DNA from: Thermoactinomyces sp. DSM 45892
GTDB taxonomy: Bacteria > Bacillota > Bacilli > Thermoactinomycetales > Thermoactinomycetaceae
Assembly: GCF_900107305.1 (NCBI RefSeq)
Contig: NZ_FNPL01000001.1
Span: 284,647-348,646 of the forward strand
DNA: 64,000 bases
Direction of reading: 5' to 3'
The notes beneath the pieces were generated by a model that was not told where the DNA came from, made no database searches, and was given only the letters and a program-made list of their open reading frames with translations. Below, one piece after another: positions 47,300 through 57,161 of this stretch; the first letter of the stretch is position 1, and each line of letters begins with the position of its first letter. The position numbers were made by a program, and so were the translations under genes.

Positions 47300-47776
47300 A
47301 TGATATCTGTACTATTCGTCTGCTTAGGAAACATATGTCGCTCTCCCATGGCAGAAGCAGTATTTCGGCATGATGTAATCAAAGCGGGCCTTGAAAATAA
47401 AATTCACATCGATTCTGCTGGTACAGGGGACTGGCACATAGGTGAACCACCCCATCAAGGAACGATTTTAAAACTAAAAGAGTATGGAATCTCTTCACAA
47501 GGAATCTATGCACGTCAAGTAAAAAAAGATGATTTTGATCAATTCCAATGGATCATCGGCATGGACACATCGAATGTAGAAAACCTACATAAAATCGCCC
47601 AAACCACCCATTCACATGTATATCCATTTATCCAGTTCATCCCCAGCACACCCTACGAAGGAGTCCCAGATCCTTGGTACACAGGCAACTTCCAAGAAAC
47701 GTATGATCTCGTCCAACAAGGGTGTAAAAAATTATTAGATGAGATCGTATCAAAACATGGATTAAGCAAGAAATAA
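47300..47776 (+). CDS. Low-molecular-weight protein-tyrosine phosphatase
   Basis: This 158-residue cytosolic phosphatase has the P-loop VCLGNICRSPMAEAVF at residues 6-21 (nucleophile Cys, CX5R). The general acid Asp is in VPDPWYTG near residue 127. It is close to B. subtilis YfkJ. AAAGGAGC lies eight bases before the ATG. Confidence 0.92.
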   Translation: MISVLFVCLGNICRSPMAEAVFRHDVIKAGLENKIHIDSAGTGDWHIGEPPHQGTILKLKEYGISSQGIYARQVKKDDFDQFQWIIGMDTSNVENLHKIAQTTHSHVYPFIQFIPSTPYEGVPDPWYTGNFQETYDLVQQGCKKLLDEIVSKHGLSKK

Positions 47777-47820
47777 GCTTACTATTAAAGCACACACTCA
47801 CCAGTAATCAGAACAGACCG

Positions 47821-47875
47821 GGGCCATGTATCTGACCACAGCTCACTATTTTAGCTGTGGTCAGATGTATGGCCC
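47821..47875. terminator. Long 23-bp hairpin between the phosphatase and fixX
   Basis: GGGCCATGTATCTGACCACAGCT pairs with the complementary arm 47853-47875 with two mismatches around a 9-base loop. Neither side has a U tract, so it may be a transcription barrier or an isolated repeat of another kind. Confidence 0.45.
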
Positions 47876-47952
47876 TTAGTCTCACTCCATTCAACAAAAC
47901 CTAATAAACCAAGCCCTCAAATCACACAGAGCTTGGCCCCCTAGTAACTTCC

Positions 47953-48237
47953 CTAACCTAACTTATAACTCATTCCGTATCCACCCTGCGGATATACCCA
48001 CTCAATATTATAGGCTGGACAAGCAATCCGACACGTTCCACACTCAATACAGTTCTCATAAGCAACCGTCGTTATTTTCTGACTAGGATCCCAGTCATAC
48101 ACATCAGCCGGGCAAAAAAAGTTGCAATCCTTCGTCGTGCAGTCGACACACACATCGGTTTCTTTAATTGTCAGATGGGAGACATCGTCACATTTAAAAC
48201 GAATCGTATACAGTTTATCCGAAAGATTTTGACTCAT
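47953..48237 (-). CDS. fixX: Ferredoxin-like protein FixX
   Basis: This 94-residue protein accepts electrons with FixC. It has the 4Fe-4S motif CIECGTCRIACPAYNIEW near residue 66 and an upstream Cys group (CVDCTTKDCNFFCPADVY) near residue 32. The start overlaps the fixC stop (ATGA). It is the last gene of the fix operon. Confidence 0.9.
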   Translation of the reverse strand: MSQNLSDKLYTIRFKCDDVSHLTIKETDVCVDCTTKDCNFFCPADVYDWDPSQKITTVAYENCIECGTCRIACPAYNIEWVYPQGGYGMSYKLG

Positions 48238-49544
48238 CCGTTCATCGACCTCCAGCCCTTATATCCTAATTTTAGTAAATTGATCATTCCACCAGCCGCT
48301 TCCTTTACTCTCCGAACCGCATACTTCTGCTTCTCTGCTTTCGGTACTCCATCTACTAAAAACATATTATACGCTGCATCATTTAGTGCCCTCGGCAGTC
48401 TGCTAAACAATAATTCGGGGTCTTCTTCTTTTAAAAGCTGATGCATCCCCTTGTATTTTTGTAAATCCTTCATGATAAATGATGCCTTTACTGACTCATC
48501 GTACATACGAAGACTTCTAGCCGAGAAATCCTCTTTTGTCTTGGCGGCTATAATGGCTTCTCCTGCTAAACGACCTGACGACATGGCTAAGTTCGTACCT
48601 TCTCGGTGAACAAAGTTAACTAATTGGGCCGCATCCCCTACCAGACACCATCCATCTCCCGACAATGGAGGCACAGAATAATAACCTCCTTCTGGGATAA
48701 GGTGACCTGAGTACTCCAACGTCTCTCCACCTTGAATCAACTTTCGAATCATCGGATGCTGCTTGACGGATTCCAAGATTTGATAAGGTTTCATTCGCTT
48801 ATCACGCAGATGATCTACCATAACTCCTACGCCAAGGGAAATGGTTTCTTTGTTGGTGTATAGGAAGCCCATCCCAGCCATCCCAAGTGATGTTTCGCCC
48901 ATAAACTCGATGGTAACCCCTTCGTTGCCCTCCACCTGAAAGCGATCTTGAATCTTCTCACTCGGAAGCGCGATAATTTCTTTCACAGCAAGGGAGACTT
49001 CATCTGTTTTCCACTCCCTATGCACACCTAAGGCTTTGCCTAATAAGGAATTCACTCCATCTGCGATGACAACTACATCCGCATATAAATCTCCATCATC
49101 TCGATCCGTCCTTACTCCGACCACTCGATTTCCTTCTCGAATCACATCTAATGCCACAGTTTGATAGATGGGCAAAGCCCCTGCTTCTACTGCTTTATTA
49201 GCAAACCATTGGTCAAACTTAACCCGCAACCCTGTAAAACAATTATACGGATCTTTATATGCCTCATTTCGATGACCAAAAGTAACCATAGACTCCTTAC
49301 CCATCATCCAAATTCGTTGCTCAATAATATTACGCTCCATCGGGAAATTTCGTTCTTTCCAAAATTCTGGAACCAACTCTTCCACTTGTTTCCGATATAA
49401 AACGCCACCAAAAATATTCTTAGCCCCAGGGAATTCGCCACGTTCGAGCAACACAACACTAAGCCCAGCCCTCGCCATCGTAAGAGCTGCTGCTGTACCT
49501 CCTGGCCCAGCGCCCACTACAATCGCATCAAATTTTTCGTTCAC
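48234..49544 (-). CDS. fixC: FixC, FAD-dependent ETF-quinone oxidoreductase homologue
   Basis: This 436-residue flavoprotein has an N-terminal FAD motif VVGAGPGGTAAALTMARAG at residue 9, the geranylgeranyl reductase/ETF-QO-like segment NIFGGVLY, and a second FAD contact GWCLVGDAAQLVNFVHREGTNLAM near residue 295. Together with FixABX it passes electrons to quinone. A GTG start has GGAGGAGTG upstream. Confidence 0.92.
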   Translation of the reverse strand: MNEKFDAIVVGAGPGGTAAALTMARAGLSVVLLERGEFPGAKNIFGGVLYRKQVEELVPEFWKERNFPMERNIIEQRIWMMGKESMVTFGHRNEAYKDPYNCFTGLRVKFDQWFANKAVEAGALPIYQTVALDVIREGNRVVGVRTDRDDGDLYADVVVIADGVNSLLGKALGVHREWKTDEVSLAVKEIIALPSEKIQDRFQVEGNEGVTIEFMGETSLGMAGMGFLYTNKETISLGVGVMVDHLRDKRMKPYQILESVKQHPMIRKLIQGGETLEYSGHLIPEGGYYSVPPLSGDGWCLVGDAAQLVNFVHREGTNLAMSSGRLAGEAIIAAKTKEDFSARSLRMYDESVKASFIMKDLQKYKGMHQLLKEEDPELLFSRLPRALNDAAYNMFLVDGVPKAEKQKYAVRRVKEAAGGMINLLKLGYKGWRSMNG

Positions 49545-49597
49545 TTGCGATCACTCCTCCGCTTCTTATCTCGAAATCCTACTACTTCTGATTCTGA

Positions 49598-50665
49598 TTA
49601 GACTTTGAAAGCCATAGTGGGATCTTCTTTCGCCGCTTTTCTCTTTTTTACCTCTGCAGTGATCGCAGGAACAATTTGAAACAAATCCCCAACAATGCCA
49701 TAGTGAGCAAATTGGAAAATCGGTGCATTTTCATCCTTGTTAATCGCAATGATCACATCCGACCCAGCCATTCCTACTGTATGTTGCACCGCTCCGGAGA
49801 TTCCAATCGCAAAATATAACTTCGGCCGTACAGTATAACCTGTCTGGCCAACTTGGTGTTCATGGGCAATCCAACCCGCATCCACACAGGCACGACTTGC
49901 CCCCACCTGCCCGCCTAGCTCATCAGCCAGTTCTTTCAGTAGACGAAATGGTTCTACTCCTCCGAGCCCACGTCCACCTGACACGATGATCTCTGCTTCT
50001 TCTAAGTTAACAGTCCCAGTCTGCTCGATAAAGTTAACAACTTCTGTCGCAATCTGCTCCCCTTCTGTCGGGTTAGCAATAAGTACTATGTCCCCCTTCC
50101 GTTCCGGATCACGCGGCAAAGCTTGAAAAACTCCCGCTCGAGCCGTTGCCATCTGAGGTCGATATTGTTTACACAGAATCGTAGCCATCATTTTCTCAGA
50201 AAAAGCCGGACGACTTGCCAATAGGAGCCGGGATGGGTGCGGCTCTACATCCAATTCAGTCGTGTCAGCAGTTAGCCCAGTCGGAAGATGAGTAGCGATC
50301 GCCCCCGCCAAATCTCTCCCAGTTCCTGTAGCGCCAAATAAGCAAATCTCAGGCTTATACTCTTCGATCAGCTTTAGGGTGATTCGGCTATAGGGCCTAG
50401 TACGATAATCACGAAGTTCAGAACCTTGGCAGAGGAAAACACGATCTGCTCCGTAATAGATAGCCTCCTCTGCTAGGTGCTCCACTTGATCTCCAATGAC
50501 AAATGCCATTAAAGGAACTTCCAACTTGTCTGCTAATTTTTTTCCAGCACCAAGCAACTGCCAAGATACTTTCTTCGCAATCCCATTACGTTGCTCTACA
50601 AAAACAAGAACTCCACGATACTGAGACCAATCCGGCATCTGCTCATTGTTTTGCTCCGTTGACAT
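49598..50665 (-). CDS. fixB: Electron transfer flavoprotein alpha subunit (FixB type)
   Basis: This 355-residue ETF alpha subunit has the C-terminal FAD domain with SGGRGLGGVEPFRLLKELADELGGQVGASRA near residue 228, then HEHQVGQTGYTVRPKLYFAIGISGAVQH near residue 268, and NKDENAPIFQFAHYGIVGD near residue 312. GGAGGAGAAACG precedes the ATG. It lies between the beta subunit and fixC. Confidence 0.92.
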   Translation of the reverse strand: MSTEQNNEQMPDWSQYRGVLVFVEQRNGIAKKVSWQLLGAGKKLADKLEVPLMAFVIGDQVEHLAEEAIYYGADRVFLCQGSELRDYRTRPYSRITLKLIEEYKPEICLFGATGTGRDLAGAIATHLPTGLTADTTELDVEPHPSRLLLASRPAFSEKMMATILCKQYRPQMATARAGVFQALPRDPERKGDIVLIANPTEGEQIATEVVNFIEQTGTVNLEEAEIIVSGGRGLGGVEPFRLLKELADELGGQVGASRACVDAGWIAHEHQVGQTGYTVRPKLYFAIGISGAVQHTVGMAGSDVIIAINKDENAPIFQFAHYGIVGDLFQIVPAITAEVKKRKAAKEDPTMAFKV

Positions 50666-50678
50666 CGTTTCTCCTCCT

Positions 50679-51512
50679 TCAAGCCCAACCTAGTTTCTGA
50701 GCTAGTTCACTACCCCATAACTTCTCCATCAGTTGCTCTGCTATTTGCTCGGGGGCTTCACCCGAAATTTTCTCTCCATCAATTTTCCGGACCTCTGGAA
50801 CCCATGTCTTACTTACAATGGTAGGGGAGCCTTTTAGACCAATTTTGCTGATTTCAATGTCAGGAAAGTCATTGGTTGTCCAGACTGTAGGCTTGAATCT
50901 TGCCGCCCGAATCATCCCCGGCATCGGAGCCCTGCGAACTTTATTTAATTCCTTTAGCGCTGTTATTAATACCGGAAAAGACGTCTCAACCACTTCAATC
51001 CCATCTTCTAACTTACGCTCCACACGAACACGTCGCTTCTCTGGGTCCACATGAATCACTTTTCCTACATAAGTAAGCTGCTCTAGATCTAAGCGACATG
51101 CAATCCCTGGCCCCACCTGACCGGTATCTCCGTCCAGTGTCTGCTTTCCACAGAACACCATGTCAATGGATCCCCACTCGTCAGCTACTTTTTCTAATGT
51201 TTTTGCTAACACATACGATGTTGCAAGAGTATCTGCTCCTGCAAATTTACGATCGGTGACCAGTACAGCTTCATCAGCTCCGAGTGAGATACATTCTTTG
51301 AGGGATTTTTCTGCAGGAGGAGGTCCCATTGTGACCACTGTAACGCGTGCTCCTATTTCATCTTTAATCCGCAACGCTTCCTCTAATCCGTGTAAATCAT
51401 AGAAGTTTACAATGCTTGGGACACCTTGGCGGATTAAGGTATTTGTAACCGGGTCGATCCGGATCTCTCTACTGTCTGGAACCTGCTTGATGCAAACAAC
51501 GATATGTAGCAT
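50679..51512 (-). CDS. fixA: Electron transfer flavoprotein beta subunit (FixA type)
   Basis: This 277-residue ETF beta subunit contains VVCIKQVPDSREIRIDP at the start, DLHGLEEALRIKDEIGARVTVV near residue 43, and GKQTLDGDTGQVGPGIA near residue 122, the nucleotide/FAD contact of bifurcating ETFs. Length and motifs fit the FixA group. ATG 51512 is chosen because GGGAGGTAGC lies seven bases upstream; a start at 51527 would bury that site. The fixABCX order suggests electron bifurcation to ferredoxin and quinone. Confidence 0.92.
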   Translation of the reverse strand: MLHIVVCIKQVPDSREIRIDPVTNTLIRQGVPSIVNFYDLHGLEEALRIKDEIGARVTVVTMGPPPAEKSLKECISLGADEAVLVTDRKFAGADTLATSYVLAKTLEKVADEWGSIDMVFCGKQTLDGDTGQVGPGIACRLDLEQLTYVGKVIHVDPEKRRVRVERKLEDGIEVVETSFPVLITALKELNKVRRAPMPGMIRAARFKPTVWTTNDFPDIEISKIGLKGSPTIVSKTWVPEVRKIDGEKISGEAPEQIAEQLMEKLWGSELAQKLGWA

Positions 51513-51554
51513 TTGGCTACCTCCCATTTACGCATTGGGTATGAGTGGGTGAAA

Positions 51555-51917
51555 TCAGGCTCGTTGCATACGAGATAAATGACTCATCTCTTGAACAAAT
51601 AACTTCTTCGTTAATACATCCCGCTTCGAGTGACTCACCAAAATTTGTGATATCTTGAACGCAACCTCAAACGGGTGAAGAACGTCCGTCTCAAAAAAAG
51701 GGCTCAGATACCAAAACGGTTTCTCAGGGCAAGTTGGATAAACAGATACCTTCCAACCTCGTTCCTGCTTTCTTTCACACCAAATAAGTGCAATTAACCA
51801 ATGAGTTACTCCTTCATAGATCGCTCCTTCACCCCGAGATAACATTCCTTTGTCATGAACGCCAATCGAGACCGCTTTCTTATCATAAAAATCCATTAAA
51901 AGGGGTAACTCGTTCAT
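51555..51917 (-). CDS. Hypothetical protein upstream of fixA
   Basis: This 120-residue protein has no signal or membrane span. It has a Trp/Cys-containing central part (HWLIALIWCERKQERGW, YPTCPEKPFWYLSPFF) and a helical C-terminus. I do not recognise it. GAGGGAG lies about five bases before the ATG. It ends 43 bases before fixA on the same strand and may be the first gene of the fix operon. The gap 51918-52180 upstream shows no gene. Confidence 0.55.
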   Translation of the reverse strand: MNELPLLMDFYDKKAVSIGVHDKGMLSRGEGAIYEGVTHWLIALIWCERKQERGWKVSVYPTCPEKPFWYLSPFFETDVLHPFEVAFKISQILVSHSKRDVLTKKLFVQEMSHLSRMQRA

Positions 51918-52180
51918 CCGCTCTCCCTCCGATCAAACATAATCATCACTATAACCATACTATTCAGTTTTTAGTTGATTAATCCAACCACAAACCCTAC
52001 TACTAGCTTTGATCAAAAGTACAAAGAACCAAGGAAACAGTTTATTCACTTGATATGTTTCCTAGTGAAGGGAGATTCAGGCACACACTATACATCTATT
52101 TTACACTAAATGAACGTTATAATTAACAGAAGATATGATTATTTTTGAATTAGCAGTTTATCATTCCTGCTAGAAGTGAT

Positions 52181-52212
52181 AAAAAAAGGACCATCCCACA
52201 TTGGAATAGCCC
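52181..52212 (-). terminator. Terminator after obg
   Basis: On the minus strand TGGGATGGTCC pairs with GGGCTATTCCA through three G-U pairs and is followed by T7. Confidence 0.75.
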
Positions 52213-52225
52213 ATCTCCCTATGAA

Positions 52226-53545
52226 TCAATCAACGTAGTCCAGGTTTTCCGTAAACTCGAACTCCATTTCACCGATTCGAATGGTGCTTCCTTCTTCCGC
52301 GCCACGTTGCCGTAACTCCGCTTCCACACCCATATCTTTCATAATTTTACTAAAACGCATCAATCCGTCATGATAGTTAAAGTTTGTCATCAGGATTAAT
52401 TTTTCAATCTGCGTTCCCTCTACAACAAAAACTTCATTCTCTCTTCGGATCGTAAACGGAACCTCTGGTGCTTCTGCTTTATACAGTTTACGCCCCACGG
52501 GTCCAGCCGAAACTTCTTCCGGTTGCTTGGCAATCTCTTCTTCGACTTTGTCTAACAGATTAGCAGCGGCAAACAACAGCTCACGCAATCCCTTCTTTGT
52601 CGCAGAAGAAATAGGGAAAATAGGCACATCTTCGCCTAACTGCTCCTTGAAAAATGCCAACTGCTCCTCTGCATCGGGAAGATCCATTTTATTCGCCGCG
52701 ATGATCTGCGGACGCTTTTCCAGATCCTGATTATATAGAACTAACTCTTTATTAATTTGCAGGTAATCTTCGTATGGATCTCTACCTTCTGAGCCTGCCA
52801 TATCAATCACATGGATTATCACCTTAGTACGCTCCACATGGCGTAAAAATTGGTGTCCTAAGCCAACTCCTTCGTGAGCGCCTTCGATCAAACCCGGAAG
52901 GTCTGCCATGACAAAACTACGCCCATCTTCTACCTGAACCACTCCTAAATTAGGAGCGATCGTGGTAAAGTGATAGGCCCCGATTTTCGGACGAGCGGCA
53001 GAAACCACAGAAAGCAGCGTCGATTTCCCGACACTTGGATAACCAACTAATCCAATATCTGCAAGTAGCTTTAACTCTAATTCGACCCAACGCTCTACTC
53101 CTGGCTCACCATTTTCCGATATAGAAGGAGCCGGGTTAACAGGTGTAGCAAATCGCATATTTCCTTTTCCACCACGACCACCTTTTACGATAACTGCTTC
53201 TTGACCGTGTGCCACTAAGTCAGCGATTAGCTCTCCCGTTTCGGCATCGCGCACCACAGTCCCAGGGGGCACCCTTACAATTTTATCTTCTGCACTTGCC
53301 CCGTGCTGGGCTTTGCTACGTCCTCTTTCGCCTGCTTCGGCTTTAAAGTGGCGTTGGTAACGAAAATCCATCAAGGTACGCAGACCTTCATCTACTCGGA
53401 AAATGATATCTCCACCGTTACCTCCGTCGCCACCAGCAGGCCCACCATTGGGGACATATTTTTCACGGCGAAAGGCAACTTGCCCGCCACCGCCATCCCC
53501 ACCTTTTACATAAATCTTGACCTGATCTACAAACACGTTCTTCAC
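52226..53545 (-). CDS. obg: GTPase Obg (CgtA)
   Basis: This 439-residue ribosome-associated GTPase is involved in ribosome assembly, stress and sporulation onset. The glycine-rich Obg fold (residues 1-158, [17 protein letters not shown]) is followed by the G domain with [11 protein letters not shown] near residue 165, DLPGLIEGA near residue 212, and NKMDLP near residue 283. A C-terminal OCT domain lies in residues 350-430. A GTG start follows AGGA. It sits just downstream of spo0B, as in B. subtilis. Confidence 0.97.
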   Translation of the reverse strand: MKNVFVDQVKIYVKGGDGGGGQVAFRREKYVPNGGPAGGDGGNGGDIIFRVDEGLRTLMDFRYQRHFKAEAGERGRSKAQHGASAEDKIVRVPPGTVVRDAETGELIADLVAHGQEAVIVKGGRGGKGNMRFATPVNPAPSISENGEPGVERWVELELKLLADIGLVGYPSVGKSTLLSVVSAARPKIGAYHFTTIAPNLGVVQVEDGRSFVMADLPGLIEGAHEGVGLGHQFLRHVERTKVIIHVIDMAGSEGRDPYEDYLQINKELVLYNQDLEKRPQIIAANKMDLPDAEEQLAFFKEQLGEDVPIFPISSATKKGLRELLFAAANLLDKVEEEIAKQPEEVSAGPVGRKLYKAEAPEVPFTIRRENEVFVVEGTQIEKLILMTNFNYHDGLMRFSKIMKDMGVEAELRQRGAEEGSTIRIGEMEFEFTENLDYVD

Positions 53546-53561
53546 CGTCCTATGTACAGTG

Positions 53562-54287
53562 TCACCAAATATGCTGGATCATCATTCTCTGTTTTTTTCT
53601 AGAGAGGGAAATTTTCCCTCCTAATTTACTAACCCGTTCTTCTAGACGATCCCAAGCATCTGTTACAGGAAGCACAATCCTCTTATGGTCATAATCGTAT
53701 ACTTCAAATGTCACATATACAACTTGCTCCTCTTCCGATAAAGTAAGCTGGATTTGCGCCCAATCATACTTACCTTGTCCAACTTGATCGAACCAATCCG
53801 CTACACTTTTAATCATCTGTAGCAAATCCTCTTCCTCAGGTAAAGAGATGCGAATATCTTTGCTGATATCCACATGCCACTTCCAGTTGGTATGCTCTAC
53901 CCCGATGGTTAAAAGAAAAGTCGCTAATAAAGGAGATTGAAACACACCAATATGCTTTTCTTTATTTACGTCTTCGGCTAATTTTTTTAGATATCTATAA
54001 TGTTCCTCTTCTTTCTTCATCTGGAGAAAGAAAATCATCATCTGTATATGATTTGCCCAATCATGGCGAATTCGACTCAAAATTTTTTTAAGCTTCTCTG
54101 CTTGGGCCGTCTCTCTCTTGGTTTCGAGCTTATACCGAATCATAAAAGCACCCAGAAGCCAGCTTAAGAGTGCCAAGGTAAGGTACACGAAATCCACCCA
54201 GCTCTCCCAAGTTACAATCGTCCAACTTATGAATACTATACCCAATGGTAAAAAAGGTAAAATGATCTCTTTCATTCGCTCTACCAA
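53562..54287 (-). CDS. spo0B: Sporulation phosphotransferase Spo0B
   Basis: This phosphorelay protein passes phosphate from Spo0F to Spo0A. It has 241 residues. Two N-terminal membrane-like helices (residues 8-45) precede the four-helix dimerisation segment with the phospho-accepting His in [21 protein letters not shown] near residue 73; a degenerate ATPase-like domain follows. Bacillus Spo0B lacks those membrane helices, so this is a somewhat extended version. The gene lies between rpmA and obg exactly as in B. subtilis. A TTG start at 54287 has GGGGAGA upstream. Confidence 0.85.
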   Translation of the reverse strand: MVERMKEIILPFLPLGIVFISWTIVTWESWVDFVYLTLALLSWLLGAFMIRYKLETKRETAQAEKLKKILSRIRHDWANHIQMMIFFLQMKKEEEHYRYLKKLAEDVNKEKHIGVFQSPLLATFLLTIGVEHTNWKWHVDISKDIRISLPEEEDLLQMIKSVADWFDQVGQGKYDWAQIQLTLSEEEQVVYVTFEVYDYDHKRIVLPVTDAWDRLEERVSKLGGKISLSRKKQRMMIQHIW

Positions 54288-54440
54288 GATCGCCGTCTCC
54301 CCTCAACTACTCTATACTCTCAAAGCTTGTACATGTAAAAAATTGTACTCTAAATTTACAATATTCGCCACAATACAGAGCAAATAAATCGAAATATAGC
54401 AAGGAGAGTGAGAATTTGTCGAGAAGAATCAAGAGAAATG

Positions 54441-54468
54441 AAAAACCCTGACCGTTCTAGGCCAGGGT
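54441..54468 (-). terminator. Terminator after rpmA
   Basis: On the minus strand ACCCTGGCC pairs with GGTCAGGGT around 6 bases and is followed by T5. Confidence 0.85.
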
Positions 54469-54482
54469 GATATTCCGAACCA

Positions 54483-54791
54483 TTAAGCTTGAGTAGCAAC
54501 TACTTCCTGCTCAACTGTTGGATAAATGCTTACACGTTTGCGGTCACGACCCAAACGCTCAAACTTCACAACACCGCTTGCGGTTGCAAACAAGGTATCA
54601 TCTCCACCACGTCCAACGTTTTGACCTGGATAGATCTTGGTACCACGTTGGCGAACTAGGATGTTTCCAGCAAGTACAAACTGACCATCCGCACGCTTCA
54701 CACCTAGGCGTTTTGATCTACTGTCACGACCGTTCTTTGTAGAACCTACCCCTTTTTTCGATGCAAAGGCTTGAAGATTTAGTTTAAGCAT
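54483..54791 (-). CDS. rpmA: 50S ribosomal protein L27
   Basis: This 102-residue ribosomal protein of the peptidyl-transferase region contains [21 protein letters not shown]. Its N-terminus is [10 protein letters not shown], the cleavable leader of Firmicute L27 removed by Prp between Ala and Ser ([11 protein letters not shown]). ATG 54791 has GAGGTGG upstream and lies after prp on the same strand, which fits its processing. Confidence 0.96.
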   Translation of the reverse strand: MLKLNLQAFASKKGVGSTKNGRDSRSKRLGVKRADGQFVLAGNILVRQRGTKIYPGQNVGRGGDDTLFATASGVVKFERLGRDRKRVSIYPTVEQEVVATQA

Positions 54792-54817
54792 GTATTCCAC
54801 CTCTTTTCGATTATGAG

Positions 54818-55147
54818 TTATTTGTTAATCCATCTTACATATCTAGGATATGAATCAGCAATATCTCTGAGCGAAATCACCATAGCTTCGACAAGCAAGA
54901 TAATCTTCCGTTCCACTTCAGGAGCAAGTCCTTCTGGAATCCGAAGATCTACTTTCCCATCACCATCATCAGGTTGATGCACTCTCACACCCGTTAAGGT
55001 CTCGATAGCATTTACCTGACCAAAAACGATGCCTGAAACGGCTGCACAAACAATATCAGATCCGTGCTCTGCAAAGTTAGCGTGACCGGTTACAAGTACC
55101 CTCTTAACGTCACCATGGTCGTTTCGTTCAATCCGTATTCGAATCAT
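54818..55147 (-). CDS. prp: Ribosomal-processing cysteine protease Prp
   Basis: This 109-residue protease cleaves the leader from L27 (YsxB in B. subtilis). The catalytic His and Cys are in [20 protein letters not shown] (residues 20-40, His22 and Cys34). The start overlaps the rplU stop (TAATG), and rpmA follows. The three genes form the usual rplU-prp-rpmA unit. Confidence 0.94.
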   Translation of the reverse strand: MIRIRIERNDHGDVKRVLVTGHANFAEHGSDIVCAAVSGIVFGQVNAIETLTGVRVHQPDDGDGKVDLRIPEGLAPEVERKIILLVEAMVISLRDIADSYPRYVRWINK

Positions 55148-55458
55148 TAAGCTTCAATGTTTTCGATTACGACTTTAGTAAATGGCTGACGATGGCCTTG
55201 TTTTTTCTTGTAATTTTTCTTCGGCTTGTATTTGAACACCGTGATTTTTTTACCACGACCGTGTTTTACCACTTTACCGGTTACTTTTGCATTTGCAACG
55301 ATTGGAGCACCGACAACCGTTTCACCGTTTTTGTTAACGAGAAGAACTTTGTCAAACGTTACTACTTCACCTTCAGCTGCATCCAACTTCTCGATGAATA
55401 GAACGCCGTCTTTCTCCACACGATATTGTTTACCACCAGTTTCGATCAAAGCGTACAT
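55147..55458 (-). CDS. rplU: 50S ribosomal protein L21
   Basis: This 103-residue ribosomal protein has [20 protein letters not shown] at the start and a basic end with [17 protein letters not shown], which binds 23S rRNA. GAGGAGGGT precedes the ATG, and a structured leader of about 120 bases with its own promoter lies upstream. Confidence 0.97.
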   Translation of the reverse strand: MYALIETGGKQYRVEKDGVLFIEKLDAAEGEVVTFDKVLLVNKNGETVVGAPIVANAKVTGKVVKHGRGKKITVFKYKPKKNYKKKQGHRQPFTKVVIENIEA

Positions 55459-55479
55459 AGTTTACCCTCCTCTTTATCA

Positions 55480-55578
55480 GGACTCGCCAAGGTACGGAAA
55501 GGGTATATTCCCTATTTACAATCCGATCCTGCGCGGTATCGTTAGCGTTACACAAATCGAACGCTTAACATACAAGCG
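55480..55578 (-). ncRNA. L21 leader (autoregulatory 5' UTR)
   Basis: The transcript from the promoter at 55581-55609 would carry about 110 untranslated bases. They include a hairpin (AGCGTT / AACGCT around a 10-base loop) and further foldable segments before the ribosome binding site. The position and length match the Rfam L21 leader of Firmicutes, through which L21 is thought to control the rplU operon. No covariance search was run. Confidence 0.6.
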
Positions 55579-55580
55579 AT

Positions 55581-55609
55581 ATCTTACCACAGCTGGTCCT
55601 TAGTGTCAA
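55581..55609 (-). promoter_or_regulatory. Sigma-A promoter of rplU-prp-rpmA
   Basis: On the minus strand TTGACA and TAAGAT are separated by exactly 17 bases; only one position of each consensus pair deviates. Confidence 0.85.
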
Positions 55610-55626
55610 ACGGTCTTATACTGGAG

Positions 55627-56037
55627 TCAACCCATAGCTACACCATAAGAAACGATGAACACGGCAAGACTGACAGCAAACAAAATGGTCGTTCCTTTCG
55701 CCATCCGAGAGCTAAATCTATCTAATGAAGCCAGATAGTTTACGAATGCATAAGCAACCGAACAAATAAGTCCCGTAATAGCGAAACCCCATTGCCCAAT
55801 TATGCATGCCGATAAAACACCTCCTATAGCATGTAAGACATACGATACGATCCGCGAGTATCTCCCCATCTTACTGGCTATCCAATCGGCCAATAATGAT
55901 ACTGGCAATGCATAGATAAAGTAAAATGGATATACGTAAAAGAAGAACAAATCAAGGGGAAAATAGCCATCTGAACATATAACTAGTACTGTAACAAGCG
56001 ATAGCAACAGGGACACGAATAACTTTCTAACGAACAT
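55627..56037 (-). CDS. Four-span membrane protein of unknown function
   Basis: This 136-residue hydrophobic protein has four predicted membrane spans, the first with KLFVSLLLSLVTVLVICSD. It resembles small UPF0715-type membrane proteins of Bacillus in size and layout, but the match is loose. GGAGGAGGA lies about seven bases before the ATG. It ends 18 bases before the rplU promoter. Confidence 0.55.
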   Translation of the reverse strand: MFVRKLFVSLLLSLVTVLVICSDGYFPLDLFFFYVYPFYFIYALPVSLLADWIASKMGRYSRIVSYVLHAIGGVLSACIIGQWGFAITGLICSVAYAFVNYLASLDRFSSRMAKGTTILFAVSLAVFIVSYGVAMG

Positions 56038-56211
56038 AATCTTCCTCCTCCAAGGTGGAGACTCTGTGCATCTCTGCCCTCAATAGGCATCTCTAAGTAA
56101 AGCATACAACACAACCTTGATAACCTATAGTAGAATGAATGATCATAGGAGCACTCACTTAAAAGCTAGAGTCTACATCATCCTTACGAAGGAATCTTAG
56201 AGGAGAAATAG

Positions 56212-57159
56212 TTGATGATTAACAAGTTACAATCCATCCCGATTCCGATCAGTGGTTTGATCTTAGCATTATTTTCAGTAGCAAAACTGCAACTTAGCTT
56301 TCACATTAATTGGCTTGCCTATATAATGATCGCACTTGGATCTATCTTTTTAATTGGTATACTTTGCAAAATCTTTTTCACACCAAGACACATACTCCAT
56401 GACTTACAAAATCCTATGATCGCTGCTGTATCCCCCACATTTCCAATGGCTGTGATGGTACTCTGTAGCTTTTTTATGGAACAAAGCATCCTTTGGAAAA
56501 TCATTTGGGGGATTGCGGTGATCGTTCATCTTGCATTAATGGTTTATTTTATCTATCGCTTTGTATTACGAACCGAGGTAACCATGATTCATATCTATCC
56601 AAGTTGGTTTATTATGTTTATCGGGATGGCGATTATTCCGCTCACCGCAGGTAGCCTAGTACCGTCGATATCAACCGTTATCTTTTGGGTATCTATGGTG
56701 TTCTATCTTATTTTACTACCACTCATATTCATTCGCATTTTTGTGATGCGTGATTTAGAAATGGCTACACTACCGCTTATTACAATCTTATGTGCACCCG
56801 GATCGCTGTTACTAGCCGCATATTTAGTGCATTTTGAAACGAAATCAGTAAACTTTGTTTGGGCACTTCTTATTCTTTCACAAGCTCTATACGTAAGTGT
56901 ACTATGGCAACTACCCAAGTTATTACATCTATCATTTTATCCTAGTTATTCGGCATTTACATTTCCACTCGTTATTTGTGCTACTGCCCTTACCAATACA
57001 CTAAAATATTTAGGTTTTAACGGAACAGTAAGTCATACGCTTAGCATCATGGAAACGATTCTTGCAAGTGCCATGGTTATGTATGTAGCTATTCGTTATA
57101 GTATGTTTCTAATCACACAAATGAAGCCGAAACAAGTAATACAGTCACAGACAATGTGA
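56212..57159 (+). CDS. TDT-family (TehA-like) membrane transporter
   Basis: This 315-residue protein has ten predicted membrane spans and the tellurite-resistance/dicarboxylate transporter architecture. The segments IPIPISGLILALFSVAKL at the start and SPTFPMAVMVLC near residue 78 are family-like. Related proteins export anions such as malate or act in tellurite tolerance. GAGGAGAAATAGTTG precedes the ATG. The substrate is unknown. Confidence 0.75.
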   Translation: MMINKLQSIPIPISGLILALFSVAKLQLSFHINWLAYIMIALGSIFLIGILCKIFFTPRHILHDLQNPMIAAVSPTFPMAVMVLCSFFMEQSILWKIIWGIAVIVHLALMVYFIYRFVLRTEVTMIHIYPSWFIMFIGMAIIPLTAGSLVPSISTVIFWVSMVFYLILLPLIFIRIFVMRDLEMATLPLITILCAPGSLLLAAYLVHFETKSVNFVWALLILSQALYVSVLWQLPKLLHLSFYPSYSAFTFPLVICATALTNTLKYLGFNGTVSHTLSIMETILASAMVMYVAIRYSMFLITQMKPKQVIQSQTM

Positions 57160-57161
57160 TT

